A stretch of 64,000 bases of DNA from Geoglobus ahangari (GTDB taxonomy: Archaea > Halobacteriota > Archaeoglobi > Archaeoglobales > Archaeoglobaceae), in contig NZ_CP011267.1 in assembly GCF_001006045.1 (NCBI RefSeq), positions 806,001 to 870,000 of the forward strand, in the 5' to 3' direction. Positions within the stretch are counted from its first letter, which is position 1. Each line of letters begins with the position of its first letter. The translations under genes were made by a program, and so were the position numbers. Below, piece by piece: positions 15,016-23,469 of the stretch. Below the pieces are notes generated by a model, which was not told the origin of the DNA, made no database searches, and saw only the letters and a program-made list of their open reading frames with translations.

Positions 15016-17669
15016 TCCACGAGGTCTACCTCGAGAACATAAAGAGCTACAGGAGGCAGAGAATAAGGCTCACGAGGGGTCTGAACGCGATCATAGGTGA
15101 AAATGGAGCCGGAAAATCCACGATTCTGGAGGCCATAGGCTTCGCCCTCTTCAACTCCCTCCCCTACAACATCTCAGAGTTCCTTCGAAGAGGTGAGGTC
15201 AGGGGAGAGGTGGCGGTAAGGCTCGAGAGCCCCCTCGACGGGAGGGTTTACAGGGTGGTCAGGAGGATAGAGAGGGACAGAACAGCCGAGTACTACGTTG
15301 AGGACGAGGAGCTCGGGAGGGTGGCTGAAGGAGTGAGGGATGTGAAAGGCTGGGTCAAGACCCACTTCAGCCTTGACGTCGAGCCAGAAGTTGTCTTCGA
15401 GAACGCGATAGGGGTGAATCAGGGCAACATCACGGCACACTTCCTCCTGAGCCCGAGCCAGAGGAAGGGGATATTCTCTCCTCTTCTCGGGATAGAGATG
15501 TACGACAGGGCATTCGAGAGGAGCAGGGAGTACGAGAGGATGCTTGAGGAGAAAATCTCCAGCCTGAGGGTGGAGCTCTCGAGACTCGAGGAGAGAAAGA
15601 GGGTGCTCGAGAGGAGGAAAGAGGAGCTTGAGAAGGCCGAGAAAAGGCTCAAAGAGCTAGGAAGAAGGCTCGAAGAGAGTGTAGAAAGGCTCACGTCTCT
15701 CCAGAAGTCCTTCGAAGAGCTCAGGAGTTTGAGGGACGAGCTGGAGAGGCTCAGGGCTGAGGTGAAGAGAGTCGAGCAGATCGTGGACATTGAGAGAGAG
15801 GAGCTGCAGAGGATTGAGAGAGATCTTAGGGAGATCCGGGAGTTCGAGAAGTCCCTTGAGAGGCTTGAGGCCCCGTACAGAAAATACCTGAGCCTCGAGA
15901 AGGAGCACGAGAGGATGAAAGCCCGTGTCAGAGAGCTTGAGGCTCAGGTGGAGAAGCTCAGGGCTTTGAGGCAGAGGATTGCCGTACTGAGGGACAGGAT
16001 AGCCTCAACTGTCGAGAGTGTGAGAAAGAAGAGGGAGAGCCTCGGGGACACCGAGGAGCTCGAGAGACTGGCTGAGGAGGAACGGGCTCTGAGAAAGAGG
16101 CTGGAGAGGATAGAGGGTGCAATTGCGGAGAAGAAGGGGCTTGAGAGCGTTATTGCCGAGCTTGAGAGCAGAGTTGGGGAGATCAGGAGGGAGCTTTCCG
16201 GCCTGAGGAAGAAGAGGGGGGAGCTGGACAGGCTGGTCGAAAAGGCTCGCAGGCTTGAGAAAGTTGAGGAGAAGAGGGACGGCCTGAAGAGCATAATCTC
16301 CAAGCTCGAGCACCAGATCAGGCAGCTTGAGAGAACCGTTGAGAGGATAGGGGAGGGCAGGTGCCCCCTCATCGACGTGGACTGCGAGAGGGTCAGGGAG
16401 GAAAAGATGAGGTACGAGGAGGATCTGGAGAAGCTGAGGGAAAAGCTGAAAAGGTACCTTGAGATGCTGGGCAAGGCCGAGAAGGCTGTGAACCTGAAGA
16501 AGGAGCTGGACAAGAAGGTTTTCTCCCTCAGCAGGGAGCTCGAGAGGGAAAAAGATCTCGAAAGGGAGCTTGAGGAAAAGGTGGCGAGACTGGGGGAGCT
16601 TAGAAAGAGGGCTGAGGAGCTCGAGAACACAATTTCGGCGAGAGATGAGGTCGTGAAGGCACTCGAGAGGGTTGAGGGGAGTGAGAAGAAGCTCGAGGTT
16701 GTCAGGAGCGTTCTCAGGGAGATAGAGGAGCTCGAGAGGAGGATCGAGGAGAACAGGTCGGAGCTGAAGGCTATCGAGAAAGAAGAGGAGCAGCTGAGAG
16801 GCTCTGAGGAGGAGCACAATCGCCTGATCTCTGAGCTGAGCAGGGTGGAGGAGGAGATGAAAGCTCTCAGGGGAGACTACGAGAAATACATCGCCACGGT
16901 TGAAAGGCTGAAGGTCAGGGAGAGCCTTGAAGAGAGAAAGAGGGATGTTGAGGGAAACGTGAAAGAGAACGAGAGAAGGCTTGAGGAGCTGAGAAGGAGG
17001 ATGGACGAGCTGGAAGGGAGGTTCAGCGAGGAGGACTTCAGGAGGCTCGAGAGCGAGGTGGAAAAGGCGAGGTCTGAGGTAGCCTCCATAAAGGGGGAGA
17101 TGTCCGCGGTGGAGAGGGGGGTCAGGAGGCTAAGGGGCGAGGTTGAGGAGCTTGAGGCAGATGCAGAGAGGTTTGAGAGGGTTGCAGCAGAAGTCGAGGT
17201 TCTTGAGAGGAAGCTCGAGTTCGTCAGGGATTTAAGGGAGGTGTTCAAGAAAGCCGTTCCGGAGCTGGCGAGGATATATGCAGAGCTCGTCAGTGTGGAG
17301 GCTAACAGGATATTCTGCGAGATCATGGACGACTATTCCTGGCAGATCGAGTGGACGGAGGACTACGGGATAAGGGCGAGGTACATGGGGAGGGAGATCG
17401 ACTTCAGGCAGATGAGCGGTGGGGAGCAGATGGTCGCAGCTCTCTCCGTCAGGCTCGCTCTCCTCAAGGCCACGTCCTCCTCTCCAGTGGTGTTCTTCGA
17501 CGAGCCTACCCAGAACATGGACTCGGAGAGGAGGAGGAACTTCGCCCAGCAGATCTCGAGGATCTCGGACTTCAGGCAGATAGTCGTCATAAGCCACGAC
17601 GACACGTTCGAGGAGATGGTGGAGAACGCGATCAGAGTTAGGAAGGAGAACGGGGTGAGTGTGGCATGA
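15012..17669 (+). CDS. rad50: DNA double-strand break repair ATPase Rad50
   Basis: 885 residues. The N-terminal ABC half has Walker A GENGAGKSTILEA, the Q-loop region near GVNQGNITAHF, then about 600 residues of heptad-rich coiled coil. The C-terminal half has the signature MSGGEQMVAALSVRLALL and Walker B VVFFDEPTQNMDSE. At the coil apex, where Rad50 normally has a CxxC zinc hook, there is GRCPLIDVDCE: Cys451 and Cys458 are separated by six residues. The ATG at 15012 overlaps mre11 and begins at the conserved IHEVYLENIKSYR; an upstream GTG at 14991 is not needed. Confidence 0.95.
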   Translation: MIHEVYLENIKSYRRQRIRLTRGLNAIIGENGAGKSTILEAIGFALFNSLPYNISEFLRRGEVRGEVAVRLESPLDGRVYRVVRRIERDRTAEYYVEDEELGRVAEGVRDVKGWVKTHFSLDVEPEVVFENAIGVNQGNITAHFLLSPSQRKGIFSPLLGIEMYDRAFERSREYERMLEEKISSLRVELSRLEERKRVLERRKEELEKAEKRLKELGRRLEESVERLTSLQKSFEELRSLRDELERLRAEVKRVEQIVDIEREELQRIERDLREIREFEKSLERLEAPYRKYLSLEKEHERMKARVRELEAQVEKLRALRQRIAVLRDRIASTVESVRKKRESLGDTEELERLAEEERALRKRLERIEGAIAEKKGLESVIAELESRVGEIRRELSGLRKKRGELDRLVEKARRLEKVEEKRDGLKSIISKLEHQIRQLERTVERIGEGRCPLIDVDCERVREEKMRYEEDLEKLREKLKRYLEMLGKAEKAVNLKKELDKKVFSLSRELEREKDLERELEEKVARLGELRKRAEELENTISARDEVVKALERVEGSEKKLEVVRSVLREIEELERRIEENRSELKAIEKEEEQLRGSEEEHNRLISELSRVEEEMKALRGDYEKYIATVERLKVRESLEERKRDVEGNVKENERRLEELRRRMDELEGRFSEEDFRRLESEVEKARSEVASIKGEMSAVERGVRRLRGEVEELEADAERFERVAAEVEVLERKLEFVRDLREVFKKAVPELARIYAELVSVEANRIFCEIMDDYSWQIEWTEDYGIRARYMGREIDFRQMSGGEQMVAALSVRLALLKATSSSPVVFFDEPTQNMDSERRRNFAQQISRISDFRQIVVISHDDTFEEMVENAIRVRKENGVSVA

Positions 17670-18523
17670 GCATGGAGGGCAGACTGTTCGACAACATACA
17701 CGAATTCGTCAGGAGGGTTGAGGAGATCAGAAGCAGGAAGTTTGACGTGTGGGTTGAGAAGAGGAGGATATCCCGCTCAGACGAGTTCGAGATCCTCGAC
17801 GGTCTGAGGGTTCTCGGAGTTGACGGGAGCCAGATCGCTCCGCTGAAGGACTTCGGAATTCCGTTTGGCGGGGTTCAGTCTGCTGGAATCCTCGTGCACC
17901 ACGGCAGCGGGAGGTATGATGTCCGGTTCAGAAGCAGGTTGATCTCCGACACCAACCTCGAGTTCGAGAGGTTCAGGCTTGAGATCGAGATGGTGAAGGA
18001 GAACCTTGGGGAGGTGGACTACGCGTTCTACGACGGAAGCCTCGGGGCGCCCTACATGTACGAGCTCAACGAGGCGCTGAAAAGGGCTTACAGGATGGAG
18101 ATAGACGAGCTCCTCAGACTTTCCGAGAGGCTCGGCGTTCCGGTCATCGGCTATGTGGACAGGAGCTACATGAAGGATCTCCGCATGGGCGTCTATGATA
18201 CCTACGTTCTCTCAGATCACCTCTCGCTCTACGAGTACACATCTCCGATCCAGACAGGCTCGCCCATGCTTGCTGTCTACTTCCGGCCCAACCCCTCCCT
18301 GCCGGTCAGGGTTGAGATTCCCGCGTGGTGCGAGGAGATGGTGGATGAGATAATGGAAGTTGTCTACGCCGAGTGCAGGCTCGGGTCGACTTCAGGCTAC
18401 CCCTACATCCTTGAGAGGGCGCATAAGAACGCCAGAATAAGCGAGAAGGAGAAGAAAGCCTTCGTGAGTGTTTTGAAGAGCGCGGGGATATCCTTCAAGT
18501 ACATGAGCAAGGTGATCGAATGA
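17666..18523 (+). CDS. nurA: NurA 5'-3' nuclease
   Basis: 285 residues. Motif I with catalytic Asp: VLGVDGSQIAPL (Asp53); then FYDGSLGAPY and YVDRSYMKDL, all characteristic of NurA. NurA forms a dimeric RNase H-like nuclease that sits on the HerA hexamer and digests the 5' strand at breaks opened by Mre11-Rad50. It overlaps rad50 and the next gene by 4 bp each. ATG at 17666 is used; a second ATG two codons later is possible. Confidence 0.93.
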   Translation: MSMEGRLFDNIHEFVRRVEEIRSRKFDVWVEKRRISRSDEFEILDGLRVLGVDGSQIAPLKDFGIPFGGVQSAGILVHHGSGRYDVRFRSRLISDTNLEFERFRLEIEMVKENLGEVDYAFYDGSLGAPYMYELNEALKRAYRMEIDELLRLSERLGVPVIGYVDRSYMKDLRMGVYDTYVLSDHLSLYEYTSPIQTGSPMLAVYFRPNPSLPVRVEIPAWCEEMVDEIMEVVYAECRLGSTSGYPYILERAHKNARISEKEKKAFVSVLKSAGISFKYMSKVIE

Positions 18524-19005
18524 GGGTTGTTAGGGTTAACTCCAGAAGGGAGTTCGAGGTTGACGGAGAGGTGGAGATAGGAACGTTCGTCAGGGTTGGA
18601 GATCTCGTGGCTGTAAGTGCCGAGGTGTTCCAGCAGGAGGATGAGATATCGAAGTACCTCAGCAAGGGTGATGTTGAGAGGATAAGGGCGTTTCTCCCAG
18701 ATCTCGCGGAGCCAAACGTCTTTACGAGGTTCGTGGTGCTGATGGACTCGCGATCCCGTGCACCGAGGACGATGCCAAAGGTTGGTGATGAGGTCGAGAT
18801 CATGGACGATGCTGGAGTCATAGAGGCTCACACGAGTAGCGGGGAGCTGTCTGTCCCCTACCTCCCATACCTGATGAGGAGGGACAGGGAGCTGGCGAGG
18901 ATAGTCGTCGAGAGGCTGTCGAGCCTGCTCCCGGAGTACAGGGATGTGCTTGACATAGTTCTGGCGGAGATAGAGTACAGCCTTCTCAGGGAGGTGGACC
19001 TGTGA
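18520..19005 (+). CDS. Conserved-looking protein between nurA and herA, possible HAS-barrel
   Basis: 161 residues, no family recognised with certainty. The first 60 residues look like a small beta barrel (VVRVNSRREFEVDGEVEIGTFVRVGDLVAVSAEVF), similar in style to the HAS barrel at the start of HerA and ATP-synthase subunits. An acidic middle (KVGDEVEIMDDAGVIEAHT) is followed by a helical C-terminus (LARIVVERLSSLLPEYRDVLDIVLAEIEYSLL). It overlaps nurA and herA by 4 bp at each end, so it is co-translated with the resection machinery. A guess is an adaptor of the HerA-NurA complex or of its contact with Mre11-Rad50. Confidence 0.55.
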   Translation: MRVVRVNSRREFEVDGEVEIGTFVRVGDLVAVSAEVFQQEDEISKYLSKGDVERIRAFLPDLAEPNVFTRFVVLMDSRSRAPRTMPKVGDEVEIMDDAGVIEAHTSSGELSVPYLPYLMRRDRELARIVVERLSSLLPEYRDVLDIVLAEIEYSLLREVDL

Positions 19006-20561
19006 AGCCGGTGGGTCTGGTCAAGGGGCCTGCAGAGAGCCCTCACGAGTTCAGGTTCATAACACCCGACAACACAAGGCTGAAGGTCGGGGAGTTCGTT
19101 TACTACAACTTCAACGGCAGGAAGGTCCTCTGCAGGGTCTCGAAGAGGCTACCGCTGAGACAGTACCCGGACATATACCTCTCCAATCCCTCCGTGGAGC
19201 CAGAGAGGATTCTGAGGGTAATCGGGGTGAGCACGAGGGAGTTCGACCTCTATGAGATGAGGGCGACAATCCTCGGCTACTACGACAGGCAGCTCGGGTT
19301 CATAAACCCGCGAATCCCACCCAAGCCCGGGATGCCGGTGTATCTCGCTGAGAGGGAGATCATAGAGTCCGCGCTGCTGAAGAAGAGGGCTGGAGAGGTT
19401 GGGAGCATTCATCTTGGCTACCTGCTCAACAGGGAGGAGGACATACCTGTGGTCATAGACACATCCCTGACTGTGAGCGAGCACCTTGCGATTCTTGCAG
19501 GAACGGGAAGTGGCAAGAGCTACCTTGCTGGCGTCATAGTGGAGGAGCTTCTGAAGCCCTACAACAGGGCGAGCGTCCTCGTTTTCGACCCTCACGGTGA
19601 GTACCACACCCTTCGGGAGGTGGAGGGACTCGAGGAGTTCAGGGATGGCGATTACTCCCCGAGAGTCAGGATCTACGGCAGGGAGGACATAAAGCTGAGG
19701 CTCAGCGAGCTCGACTACGATGAGCTTGTGAACCTGCTGCCCAACCTCACCGACAAGATGGAGGCGATGCTCAGCAGGATCTACAGGGAGCTTTCAGAGC
19801 AGGGACACTTCACGGTTGACGACCTCATTGCGAGGCTCGAGGAGCTCAGGGAGAGGGAGGAAACGACGGCGAACGGCCTTATATGGAGGGTCAGGAGGTA
19901 CCTGAGGGACATGGACCTGATAGACGACTACAGGCACATGGACCTGAAGAACCTCCTCAGGCCGGGGCAGGCAAGCATTCTGCAGCTCACCGAGATGAGC
20001 GACATGGAACAGGAACTCCTCGTCTCGGCCCTCATGAAGAGGATACTGAAGGCGAGGATAAACGCTGAAAAGGGTAGTGACGGGGAGAAGCTGGAGTATC
20101 CGGTCTTCGTGATCATAGAGGAGGCTCACCGCTTCGCCTCCCGTGACTCAAGGAGCTTTGACGTTCTGAGAACAATACTGAGCGAGGGTAGGAAGTTCGG
20201 CGTTGGCGTGTGCCTGATAAGCCAGAGGCCGTCAAAGATCGACAGCGACATCCTCAGCCAGTGCATGACTCAGGTGGTCATGAGGATGGTCAACCCGGCT
20301 GATCAGGACAACGTGAGGAAGAGCGTGGAGAGCATAGGGAGGGAGATGATAGAGGAGCTGCCGGGACTGACAAAGGGTCAGGCCGTGGTTTCAGGGGTGG
20401 CCATAAACACCCCCGTCCTGATCAGGGTCAGGAAGAGACTGACATCCCATGGAGGAGCGAGCAAGAACGCGCCGGAGGAGTGGATAAGATGGAGCGAGAA
20501 GGGTGAGGAGAGGGCCAGGGTTGTGGAGAGAAAGGCGAGGCTCTTCTGGGATGACGAATGA
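19002..20561 (+). CDS. herA: HerA DNA helicase/translocase
   Basis: 519 residues. N-terminal HAS barrel (about 1-90: VGLVKGPAESPHEFRFITPD), then a FtsK/HerA ATPase with Walker A LAGTGSGKSYLAG (about 165-177), DPHGEY, Walker B VFVIIEEAHRF, sensor LISQRPSKID, and arginine-finger region MVNPADQDNVRKS. HerA is a hexameric bidirectional translocase that drives NurA. GTG start overlapping the previous stop. In phase with the whole mre11-rad50-nurA operon. Confidence 0.94.
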   Translation: MKPVGLVKGPAESPHEFRFITPDNTRLKVGEFVYYNFNGRKVLCRVSKRLPLRQYPDIYLSNPSVEPERILRVIGVSTREFDLYEMRATILGYYDRQLGFINPRIPPKPGMPVYLAEREIIESALLKKRAGEVGSIHLGYLLNREEDIPVVIDTSLTVSEHLAILAGTGSGKSYLAGVIVEELLKPYNRASVLVFDPHGEYHTLREVEGLEEFRDGDYSPRVRIYGREDIKLRLSELDYDELVNLLPNLTDKMEAMLSRIYRELSEQGHFTVDDLIARLEELREREETTANGLIWRVRRYLRDMDLIDDYRHMDLKNLLRPGQASILQLTEMSDMEQELLVSALMKRILKARINAEKGSDGEKLEYPVFVIIEEAHRFASRDSRSFDVLRTILSEGRKFGVGVCLISQRPSKIDSDILSQCMTQVVMRMVNPADQDNVRKSVESIGREMIEELPGLTKGQAVVSGVAINTPVLIRVRKRLTSHGGASKNAPEEWIRWSEKGEERARVVERKARLFWDDE

Positions 20562-21181
20562 GGCTGGACGTGTGGCTTCACGCTAACGGCTACTTCGAAA
20601 GCAGGAGCAGGGCAAAGCTTGCTGTGAGGAAGGGGCTCGTGCTCGTGAATGGCAGGAGGGTAAAGCCTTCCTACGGGATGAGGGGCGACGAGAGGATAGA
20701 GGTTCTCGCGGACGACAGGCCAGCGGGCTACTACAAGCTGTTGGAGCTGGACGAGGAGTGGGGGATCTTCTCTGGGGGCGAGACGGTTCTCGATCTCGGG
20801 AGCAGTGCCGGGGGGTTCCTGCTTTACGCGAGCGAAAAGGCAGGGTTTGTGATCGGCATCGAGTACAGCAGGGAGTTCGAGGATCAGCTCGAGAGGATAG
20901 CGAGGGAAAAGGAGAACGTCAGGGTAATTTTCGGTGACGCGTTCACCCTCGACACCTCCACAATCCCTGCCTTGGATTTAATCCTCTGCGACCTCACCCT
21001 TGAGCCCGCGCACTCGATGGAAGCCCTAAAGCGCTTCCTTCCCAGACTCAAGCTGGGAGGCAGGGTCGTGTTCGTCTCGAAGGGGGAAAAGGTGAATGTT
21101 CCAGATGAACTCAGAGTTCTCAGGGAAAAGAAAGCTGAAGAAAAGAGGGAGTGGTACCTCTTGCTCGAGTACAGGGGCTAA
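20558..21181 (+). CDS. S4-domain RNA methyltransferase, TlyA/FtsJ type
   Basis: 207 residues. Residues 1-60 are an S4 RNA-binding domain (MRLDVWLHANGYFESRSRAK, VLVNGRRVKPSYG). The rest is a Rossmann methyltransferase: SAM-binding VLDLGSSAGGFLLYA, acidic IGIEYSREF, and LILCDLTLEPAHS in place of the catalytic segment. Bacterial TlyA methylates ribosomal RNA at 2'-O; this relative probably modifies RNA but its target is unknown. It overlaps herA by 4 bp, an unexpected partner for DNA-repair genes. Confidence 0.78.
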   Translation: MRLDVWLHANGYFESRSRAKLAVRKGLVLVNGRRVKPSYGMRGDERIEVLADDRPAGYYKLLELDEEWGIFSGGETVLDLGSSAGGFLLYASEKAGFVIGIEYSREFEDQLERIAREKENVRVIFGDAFTLDTSTIPALDLILCDLTLEPAHSMEALKRFLPRLKLGGRVVFVSKGEKVNVPDELRVLREKKAEEKREWYLLLEYRG

Positions 21182-21915
21182 GGTATGGCCTTCTTCCTGT
21201 AAAGTATCTCTCTCAGCAAGTCCTTCGCAGCCCTCGACACCTCAAGCTCATTGATCCTGTCCTCGACCTCCTTTATGTTGTAGCTGAAGCTCTCGAAAGA
21301 GACCGCGAGTGTGCTCGTGTCAACGAGGGCAAAAGCTGGACTTTTCCCGACTCCGAGGGTTCCGGGGCAGACGATCTTCCCTATCTTGGTGTTGACTGCA
21401 TAGTGCCTCCTTCCGGCAACGCTGATGACCTCGTACTTCTTCAGCTCGGCGAACCTGCTCTCGTAGTAGCTCGGAGTCTCGTTCTCTGCGGGCATATCGT
21501 CCGGACTGTCTATCAGCCCGTACGTGAAGTAGAACTCGTTGGAGTCAAATTTGTCCGTCAGGAAGCTTTCCGGCTCGGTCCTGAGCCACTTTCTTCCGTC
21601 GTGTCCGAGCATGTCCCAGTACACGTCCAAGACCTCAGCGAGCTCCCTCCCAACCGCTTCTTCCTTCTCCTTCTCGTCCATCTCTCCCCATCTGGCGATC
21701 AGCCTGTCGTACTTCCCCGAGATGACCCTTATGTATCCCTCAGGCCTTTCGGAGAGCAGCCTTACGGTCTCACTCGGATAGGGCATGAGCCCGATGGCCG
21801 ATATGATGTATATCCTCTCAACCTCCTTGCCCTCCTCCTTCAGCCTCTCGACCCTCGACAGAAACTCGGCGAGGGCAGGGAGGTTGGAGTGGACGTTCGA
21901 AACAATCGCTATCAT
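21178..21915 (-). CDS. Metallophosphoesterase-fold protein with degenerate metal sites
   Basis: 245 residues from ATG 21915, preceded by GAGGGAG. The layout is that of YfcE/MJ0936-like calcineurin-type phosphoesterases, but key residues are changed: the opening reads IVSNVHSNLPAL where active members have D-H-S/GN (Asp replaced by Asn); IISAIGLMPYP stands where GD-vGYGP is expected; VISGKYD replaces GNHD; FTYGL stands at a later HG position; and VCPGTLGVGKS keeps the shape of NPGS. The changes hit most metal ligands, so the protein is probably not a phosphoesterase any more and may bind ligand or partner. It converges on the methyltransferase gene, overlapping 4 bp. Confidence 0.65.
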   Translation of the reverse strand: MIAIVSNVHSNLPALAEFLSRVERLKEEGKEVERIYIISAIGLMPYPSETVRLLSERPEGYIRVISGKYDRLIARWGEMDEKEKEEAVGRELAEVLDVYWDMLGHDGRKWLRTEPESFLTDKFDSNEFYFTYGLIDSPDDMPAENETPSYYESRFAELKKYEVISVAGRRHYAVNTKIGKIVCPGTLGVGKSPAFALVDTSTLAVSFESFSYNIKEVEDRINELEVSRAAKDLLREILYRKKAIP

Positions 21916-21991
21916 GTTTCTCCCTCTGTCCCTCCCGGAATATAAACCTCTTCCCGGAAAGGCTTTAAACAACCCCGCAGATCCTTGCCGT

Positions 21992-22372
21992 GTGCTGCTT
22001 GCCTACGTGGCCATAGGGGGAATGCTCGGAGCGGTGGCGAGGTACGTGCTTTCGGGGGTGGTTCAGGACGGACACACCTTCCCCGTGGGAACGCTGAGCG
22101 TTAACATGATCGGGAGCTTCCTTCTCGGGTTCTTCATGTTCTCGGCCGAGTACTTCGGCCTCTTCTCTCAGGAGATAAGGGCTCTGATTGCGGTCGGCTT
22201 TCTCGGCTCCTTCACGACAATGTCCACGTTCAGCTACGAGTCATTCAGGATGCTCATGGAGGTCAACTATTTAGGGTTCGTGCAGAACGTCATCCTCAAC
22301 CTCGTCACGTGTATACTCGCGGTTTATGCTGGGAGAGTTCTGGCTCTCGCAGTCTGGAGGTTGCACCCATGA
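21992..22372 (+). CDS. crcB: Fluoride exporter CrcB/Fluc
   Basis: 126 residues, four membrane helices. Signatures: GGMLGAVARYVLS, the conserved FPVGTLSVNMIGSFLLG, and GFLGSFTTMSTFSYES (the central Na+/F- pore motif). Fluc proteins work as dimers in opposite orientations and expel fluoride. The start is GTG 21992, where homology begins, with TTTAAA at 21964-21969 about 25 bp before, so leaderless. The ATGA overlap with a DUF190 gene matches the usual crcB-DUF190 pairing. Only one crcB copy is seen here, implying dual topology. Confidence 0.93.
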   Translation: MLLAYVAIGGMLGAVARYVLSGVVQDGHTFPVGTLSVNMIGSFLLGFFMFSAEYFGLFSQEIRALIAVGFLGSFTTMSTFSYESFRMLMEVNYLGFVQNVILNLVTCILAVYAGRVLALAVWRLHP

Positions 22373-22701
22373 GGGACGGAATCCTCCTCAGGATATACCT
22401 GGGTGAGAGCGACAGGTATGAGGGAAAGCCCCTCTACAGGTACATCGTTGAGTTTCTCAGGAAAGAAGGCATAGCCGGGGCAACCGTTCTGAGGGGCATG
22501 CTCGGCTACGGGAAGTCGAGCGTGATCCACAACTCGTCTGTTCTCAGGCTTTCATCCGACCTCCCGGTTGTTGTGGAGGTTGTGGACACAGTCGAAAACA
22601 TAGAGAGGGTGAAGCGCAGGCTCGTTGAAATAGTGAGGGAGGGTCTGATAACGGAGGAAAGGGTTAAGATAATTTCCTACTCCGGAAGGGAGCCTAAATA
22701 G
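22369..22701 (+). CDS. DUF190 family protein
   Basis: 110 residues. Matches DUF190: LLRIYLGESDRYEGKPLY, GATVLRGMLGYGKSS and SSDLPVVVEVVDT. The fold is PII-like. DUF190 genes commonly accompany crcB, which suggests a regulatory role in fluoride export, though this is not proven. It overlaps crcB by 4 bp and converges on the DUF302 gene with an 8-bp overlap. Confidence 0.88.
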   Translation: MRDGILLRIYLGESDRYEGKPLYRYIVEFLRKEGIAGATVLRGMLGYGKSSVIHNSSVLRLSSDLPVVVEVVDTVENIERVKRRLVEIVREGLITEERVKIISYSGREPK

Positions 22702-23074
22702 AGTCGATAACCCTCTTCAGGCTCTCCTCAACCTCCCCGGCAGTTTCGGTTATCCTCTCGTCCCCGAACTGCTGTGCGAGCGCGAGCGGTGTTATGGCCG
22801 AGATGTGAACTCCATCGTCAAGGCTGTAGACGACCACGTTGCACGGCATGAGCAGTCCGAACTCTCTGTTCGCCGAGAGGACGTTGAAGGAGTGGTGAGG
22901 GTTGCAGGCACCGAGGATCACGTACCTTCCAATCTCCTTTCCGATCTTCTCCCTTATCGTCTTTCCCACGTCTATCTCGCACACGACGCTGAAGCCCTCC
23001 TCAGCCAGCCTCTCCTTCACCCTCTCCACAGCCTCGTCAAAGCCGAGGTCAACAACCTTTCCGTAACCCACCAT
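22694..23074 (-). CDS. DUF302 family protein
   Basis: 126 residues. DUF302 features: GFDEAVERVKERLAEEGFSV, the cysteine motif LGACNPHHSFNVL, GLLMPCNVVVY, and TPLALAQQFGD. Function is unknown; some relatives are linked to redox or metal handling. No signal peptide. Stands alone on the minus strand; a 114-bp gap separates it from acyP. Confidence 0.88.
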   Translation of the reverse strand: MVGYGKVVDLGFDEAVERVKERLAEEGFSVVCEIDVGKTIREKIGKEIGRYVILGACNPHHSFNVLSANREFGLLMPCNVVVYSLDDGVHISAITPLALAQQFGDERITETAGEVEESLKRVIDSI

Positions 23075-23188
23075 GACCAGTAGTTTTGCGCCTGTTAGTT
23101 AACACTTCTCGGGTTTTGTCTGTAACCCTCAAAAGGGAACGGAAATGATTTAATACATCACAAGCGAAAGTCTGGATGGGATGGTGAG

Positions 23189-23461
23189 ATGAAGCGCCTC
23201 AGAATTTACGTCAGTGGTGTAGTGCAGGGCGTGGGTTACAGGTACTTCACAAGGAGGAAGGCTCAGGAGATGGGTGTGAAGGGGTACGTGATGAACCTTC
23301 CCGACGGCAGGGTTCTGGTTGTTGCGGAGGGCGAGGAGCAGAAGCTCGACAAGTTCATCTCATCGCTCAAGGAGGGCCCGAAGTTCGCAAACGTCAAGGG
23401 GCTCGAGATAATCGAGGAGGAGTACACGGGAGAGTTTGACGGGTTTGAGATAAGATATTAG
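23189..23461 (+). CDS. acyP: Acylphosphatase
   Basis: 90 residues, full length. Catalytic Arg in [14 protein letters not shown] and Asn in [17 protein letters not shown] are in the expected places. It hydrolyses acyl phosphates. GGTGAG at 23181-23186 precedes the ATG. It lies 8 bp before hisF, probably on the same message. Confidence 0.95.
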   Translation: MKRLRIYVSGVVQGVGYRYFTRRKAQEMGVKGYVMNLPDGRVLVVAEGEEQKLDKFISSLKEGPKFANVKGLEIIEEEYTGEFDGFEIRY

Positions 23462-23469
23462 TGGTGTGT

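Noticed and set aside
15944-16819. Long minus-strand frames of Ser/Leu-rich sequence opposite rad50
   Set aside because: They arise from the repeated Glu/Arg/Leu codons of the Rad50 coiled coil; no start site or conserved motif.
21916-21991. Fluoride riboswitch before crcB
   Set aside because: The gap is too short and the TATA element sits about 25 bp before the start codon, leaving no leader for a riboswitch.
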